Notes under the pieces: model-generated
The model's database searches: none
What the model saw: the letters and a program-made list of their open reading frames with translations, nothing else
What the model was told of the DNA's origin: nothing
Translations under genes and position numbers: made by a program
In this document: one piece after another, positions 61,493 through 64,000 of the stretch
Layout: the number at the start of each line of letters is the position of its first letter
Numbering within the stretch: position 1 is the first letter of the stretch
Source: Nocardioides allogilvus
GTDB lineage: Bacteria; Actinomycetota; Actinomycetes; Propionibacteriales; Nocardioidaceae
DNA: 64,000 nt
Assembly: GCF_003047285.1 (NCBI RefSeq)
Contig: NZ_PZYX01000008.1
Span: 1 to 64,000 of the forward strand
Reading direction: 5' to 3'

Positions 61493-61992
61493 CCACCACG
61501 CAGAACCCCGACACCCGCTACACCGAGGCCGCGATCGAGGCAGACCCCCGCGTCCCCGCGGTGCACATCTGGCGCGACTTCGCCGCCACCCCTGAGCAGC
61601 TCATGCGGGCGCACACCGACCCCGAGCTGTTCAAGCAGTGGGTCGGCCCCGACTCGCTCACGACCAGGATCGACCAGTGGGACTGCCGCACCCTCGGCTC
61701 CTACCGCTATGTCGCCGAGCGCGACGGCGAGGAGTACGCCTTCCGCGGCACCTTCCCCCACGTCGGCGACGACAAGCTCGTGCAGACCTTCACCTGGGAG
61801 GGCATGCCCGACGCGATCGCGCTCGAGACGATGACCTTCGAGGACCTCGGCGACGGGCGCACCCGCCTGCACGGCTTCTCGCTGTGCGACTCCTTCGAGG
61901 GCCGCGACGGCATGCTCTCGAGCGGCATGGAGGTCGGAGTCCACGAGGGCTACGCCAAGCTGGACAGGCTCCTGGCCGATGGCGTTGCCTGA
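61489..61992 (+). CDS. SRPBCC/AHSA1-domain protein
   Basis: A 167-residue START-like protein (IWRDFAATPEQLMRAHTDPE, then LFKQWVGPD; GTFPHVGDDKLVQTFTWEG). The fold binds small hydrophobic ligands. The start ATG lies in the stop codon of the ArsR gene. ArsR-SRPBCC pairs are very common; the ligand is unknown. It ends 14 bases inside the next gene. Confidence 0.9.
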   Translation: MTTTQNPDTRYTEAAIEADPRVPAVHIWRDFAATPEQLMRAHTDPELFKQWVGPDSLTTRIDQWDCRTLGSYRYVAERDGEEYAFRGTFPHVGDDKLVQTFTWEGMPDAIALETMTFEDLGDGRTRLHGFSLCDSFEGRDGMLSSGMEVGVHEGYAKLDRLLADGVA

Positions 61993-62545
61993 GTCGCCGG
62001 CCGAGCGCCACCGCGCGGTCGCGGGCGCCTTCGGCGACCGGGTCGCAGCGACCCGGGACTGGGAGGCCCCCGCACCGGTGGCGGGGTGGACGGCCCGCGA
62101 CGTGGTCGACCACCTCGTCGGCTGGTTCCCGGGCTTCCTGGCCGCGGGTGGCTTCGGCCTGCCGCCCGGACCGGCCGTCGCGGACGACCCGGTCGCCGCG
62201 TGGCAGCACCAGGCAGGCGCCGTACAAGAACTGCTCGAGGCTCGCGGCGAGGAGCCCTTCACGCACCCCCGAGCCGGGACCCACCGGCTCGCCGATGCGG
62301 TCGACCGGTTCTACACCGCCGACGTCTTCATGCACACCTGGGACCTGGCACGCGCCACCGGCCAGCAGCCCGGGCTGGACGAGGACTTCGCCACCGCCCT
62401 GCTCGAGGGCATGCGGCCGATCGAGGAGCTGCTGCGCAGCTCTGGTCAGTACGGCGATGCCGTGCCCGTCGCACCGGACGCGCCCGTGGCCGACCGGCTG
62501 ATGGGTTTCATCGGTCGCGATCCCGCGTGGGCCCCGCCCGGCTGA
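61979..62545 (+). CDS. TIGR03086-family DinB-like protein
   Basis: A 188-residue helical protein of the DinB/maleylpyruvate isomerase superfamily (WTARDVVDHLVGWFPGFL; FYTADVFMHTWDLARATGQ), with the metal-type His residues in VDHL and FMHTWD. The family TIGR03086 is metal-binding and of unclear function. It overlaps the SRPBCC gene by 14 bases and forms the third gene of the ArsR operon. It converges on the PfkB gene with a 1-base gap. Confidence 0.85.
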   Translation: MALPESPAERHRAVAGAFGDRVAATRDWEAPAPVAGWTARDVVDHLVGWFPGFLAAGGFGLPPGPAVADDPVAAWQHQAGAVQELLEARGEEPFTHPRAGTHRLADAVDRFYTADVFMHTWDLARATGQQPGLDEDFATALLEGMRPIEELLRSSGQYGDAVPVAPDAPVADRLMGFIGRDPAWAPPG

Positions 62546-62546
62546 G

Positions 62547-63464
62547 TCACTCCAGCTCGTGGCGCCACGGCGGGTCGCCACCCGGCCGACTGACCGTGAT
62601 CGCGGCGGCGCGGGCGGCGTGCTCCAGCACTGCGGTCCAGTCGGCTGCACGCAGCACCGACAACCCTTCGCGTGCGGCCGGCCCGACGACACCGAGCTGC
62701 CAGAGGGCGTCGACCACCGCCGCGGTCACCGTGTCGCCGGCACCGATGGTGTCGGCCACGGTGGCCGTCGGTGCCGGCACCTCCCCCTCCCCCGCGGGCG
62801 CGAACCAGCGCAGTCCCCCCTCGCCCCTGGTGACGACGACGGCGCCGGTGCCACCGGCGAGGAACTCCGCGGCCAGCTCGGCGTGCTCCCGACCGGGCCA
62901 GAGCAGCTCGAGGTCCTCGTCGCTGGCCTTGACCACGTCGGCGTTCGCCGCCATCGCCCGGGCCCGGGCGGCGACCCCAGGCCCGCTCCCGGTGATGGCG
63001 GGTCGGGCGTTGAGGTCGAACACGGTCAGCGCGGTCGGCCGGTGCTGCTGCGCCAGGACAGCGACGTCCCGTGCTCCCGGGTCGATGGCCGCTCCGATCG
63101 AGCCGTAGAGCACGGCGACCGGGTCGACGTCGGCGGGCAGCTGCACGGCCCCGAGACGCCACTCGATGTCGAACTCGTAGGACGCGGCCCCCGACGCGGC
63201 CAGCGTCGCCTCGGCCGTCGCCGTCCGGTCGAGCACCAGCGGGTCACTGCCCAGTCGCACCCCGTTGTCGCCCAAGTGGTCGGCCAGGAGCCGGCCGCGG
63301 TCGTCGTCGCCGTACGCCGTCACGAAACGCACCGGACGCCCCAGTCGTGCCAGCGCGACGGCCGCGTTGGCGGCACTGCCACCCGGGTGCTCGCGCACGG
63401 TGCCGTCGAGACCGTGCACGACATCGACCAGCGCCTCACCCACGACCAGGGCCACCTGTTCCAT
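62547..63464 (-). CDS. PfkB-family carbohydrate kinase
   Basis: A 305-residue ribokinase-fold kinase. The N-terminal GlyGly-type region HPGGSAANAAVALARLG binds the sugar, and the catalytic Asp is in the anion-hole motif DTIGAGDTVTAAVVDAL. It most likely phosphorylates fructose, ribose or a related sugar/nucleoside; the substrate cannot be set. TAGACC lies 6 bases before the ATG. No sugar transporter is adjacent. Confidence 0.9.
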   Translation of the reverse strand: MEQVALVVGEALVDVVHGLDGTVREHPGGSAANAAVALARLGRPVRFVTAYGDDDRGRLLADHLGDNGVRLGSDPLVLDRTATAEATLAASGAASYEFDIEWRLGAVQLPADVDPVAVLYGSIGAAIDPGARDVAVLAQQHRPTALTVFDLNARPAITGSGPGVAARARAMAANADVVKASDEDLELLWPGREHAELAAEFLAGGTGAVVVTRGEGGLRWFAPAGEGEVPAPTATVADTIGAGDTVTAAVVDALWQLGVVGPAAREGLSVLRAADWTAVLEHAARAAAITVSRPGGDPPWRHELE

Positions 63465-63504
63465 GACGCTGGTCTACCACTCCGCGGCCGGCGACGGGCC
63501 GCCG

Positions 63505-63510
63505 TACGCT
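63505..63510 (+). promoter_or_regulatory. Probable -10 box of the GntR gene (leaderless start)
   Basis: TACGCT ends 6 bases before the ATG at 63517; there is no Shine-Dalgarno. The divergent PfkB gene starts 52 bases away with TAGACC in the same relative position. Confidence 0.45.
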
Positions 63511-63516
63511 CGAGCC

Positions 63517-63870
63517 ATGCAGCTGGACCCGATCCACCACGACGCCGACGTGCCGCCGTTCGAGCAGGCGCGCAGCCAGATCGCGGGGCAGATCGCCGCC
63601 GGGGTGCTACCGAGCGGCACCCGGCTCCCGACGGTGCGCGCCCTCGCCGCCGAGGTGGGCCTGGCGGTGAACACCGTCGCCCGGGTCTACAAGGAGCTCG
63701 AGGCCGACGGGCTCGTCGTCACCGAGGGCCGGCGCGGCACGTTCGTCACCTCGACGAACGCCGGCGCTGCCGTCTCCGATGCCGCCGCGTCGTACGCCGC
63801 CGCCTGCCGTCGCCAGGGGCTGACCCTGCCGGAGTCGGTGCGCCTGGTCGAGGCGGCGTGGCAGGGCTGA
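63517..63870 (+). CDS. GntR-family regulator, YtrA subfamily
   Basis: A 117-residue protein: the GntR winged helix (FEQARSQIAGQIAAGVLPSG, LPTVRALAAEVGLAVNTVAR, VYKELEADGLV) followed by a short ~45-residue tail. That short tail is typical of YtrA proteins, which lack a large ligand domain and often regulate ABC transporter operons. None is adjacent here. It could regulate the divergent PfkB gene; this is unproven. Confidence 0.92.
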   Translation: MQLDPIHHDADVPPFEQARSQIAGQIAAGVLPSGTRLPTVRALAAEVGLAVNTVARVYKELEADGLVVTEGRRGTFVTSTNAGAAVSDAAASYAAACRRQGLTLPESVRLVEAAWQG

Positions 63871-63885
63871 CATGCGAGGAAATGA

Positions 63886-63927
63886 CGACGGGCCCGCCAT
63901 CCCCGGAGGGATGACAGGCCCGGCGTC
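63886..63927. terminator. Probable bidirectional terminator after the GntR gene
   Basis: Nested pairings: GGGCC (63890-63894) with GGCCC (63917-63921) and CATCCC (63898-63903) with GGGATG (63908-63913), closed by CGGA; CGACG/CGTCG flank it. It lies between the GntR stop and the stop of the convergent sunset-domain gene. Confidence 0.6.
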
Positions 63928-63942
63928 GCGGCTGGTGCTAGC

Positions 63943-64000
63943 TCACTCGCCTGCGCGGGTGAAGCCAGCGGCCTCAGCGGACTCGGCGGTGTCGAACCAC
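63943..64000 (-). CDS. C-terminus of a second sunset-domain protein (cut by the window edge)
   Basis: Only the last 18 residues are visible: WFDTAESAEAAGFTRAGE, then TGA (63943-63945). They match the sunset-domain end seen twice in the ArfC-like protein (WFDSEDRARAAGFTRWD). The rest lies beyond the right edge. The gene is about 5 kb from arfC on the same strand. Identity is by motif only. Confidence 0.7.
   Translation of the reverse strand, partial: WFDTAESAEAAGFTRAGE

Overview
The window is chromosomal DNA from a high-GC actinobacterium, most likely of the Nocardioides type (Nocardioidaceae). The signs are strong G/C third-position bias, frequent GTG starts, a mycothiol-dependent formaldehyde dehydrogenase, an actinobacterial SOS box, a groES-groEL1 operon with a His-rich GroEL tail and paired CIRCE operators, an arfABC-like operon, and many probably leaderless genes. 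From memory, the gene content follows the Mycobacterium tuberculosis guaA-choD-guaB3-guaB2-groEL1-groES-tsaD/rimI/tsaB/tsaE-alr-nnr-acpS-glmS-glmM-rpsI-rplM-truA block, with lineage-specific genes inserted. I found no rRNA, tRNA or CRISPR array, and no gene-free stretch above 300 bases.

Layout. 1-53 is the start of a probable transposase running off the left edge. 217-9.6 kb: guaA, a choD-like GMC oxidoreductase coupled to an aldehyde dehydrogenase, a small membrane protein, glpD, an RluA-type pseudouridine synthase and a MTHFR-like protein. 9.6-11.1 kb: a DUF222/HNH nuclease under a perfect SOS box. 11.1-18.8 kb: guaB3 with an MFS transporter and an APH-type kinase, a divergent AraC regulator with a degenerate metallo-beta-lactamase-fold protein and an SDR, then guaB2. 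18.8-24.5 kb: a GT-C membrane glycosyltransferase, a SigE-type ECF sigma factor with a membrane-anchored partner, and the groES-groEL operon. 24.5-34.3 kb: a lipid-anchored NagZ-type hexosaminidase, mscR with its MBL-fold partner, three tandem paralogous lipoproteins, and two genes resembling type VII secretion substrates. 34.3-48.8 kb: the t6A genes (tsaD, rimI, tsaB, GNAT-tsaE fusion), alr, nnr, a LysM protein, acpS, glmS, coaA, glmM, rpsI, rplM and gltA. 48.8-57.4 kb: an HtrA-type protease, three acyl-CoA dehydrogenases, a candidate toxin-antitoxin pair, an orphan gene, an ABC-F protein and a small acidic protein. 57.4-64 kb: an RsmC-like methyltransferase, the arfABC-like operon, truA, an ArsR/SRPBCC/TIGR03086 operon, a PfkB kinase, a GntR regulator and the end of another sunset-domain protein.

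How the genes work together. guaB2 and guaA make GMP from IMP. glmS and glmM feed UDP-GlcNAc synthesis, alr supplies D-alanine and NagZ recycles wall fragments. tsaB, tsaD and tsaE make the t6A37 tRNA modification; truA and the RluA-type enzyme make pseudouridine. coaA and acpS link CoA to acyl carrier protein. The stress side is HrcA/CIRCE-controlled chaperonins, LexA-controlled HNH nuclease, mycothiol-linked formaldehyde detoxification, HtrA and an ArfABC-like envelope operon. The points most worth following are the arfABC-like operon with a duplicated sunset domain, the triplicated lipoproteins with a 121-base perfect repeat, the type VII-like orphan pair, the strong hairpin between groES and groEL, and the recurring TANNNT box 6-7 bases before start codons.
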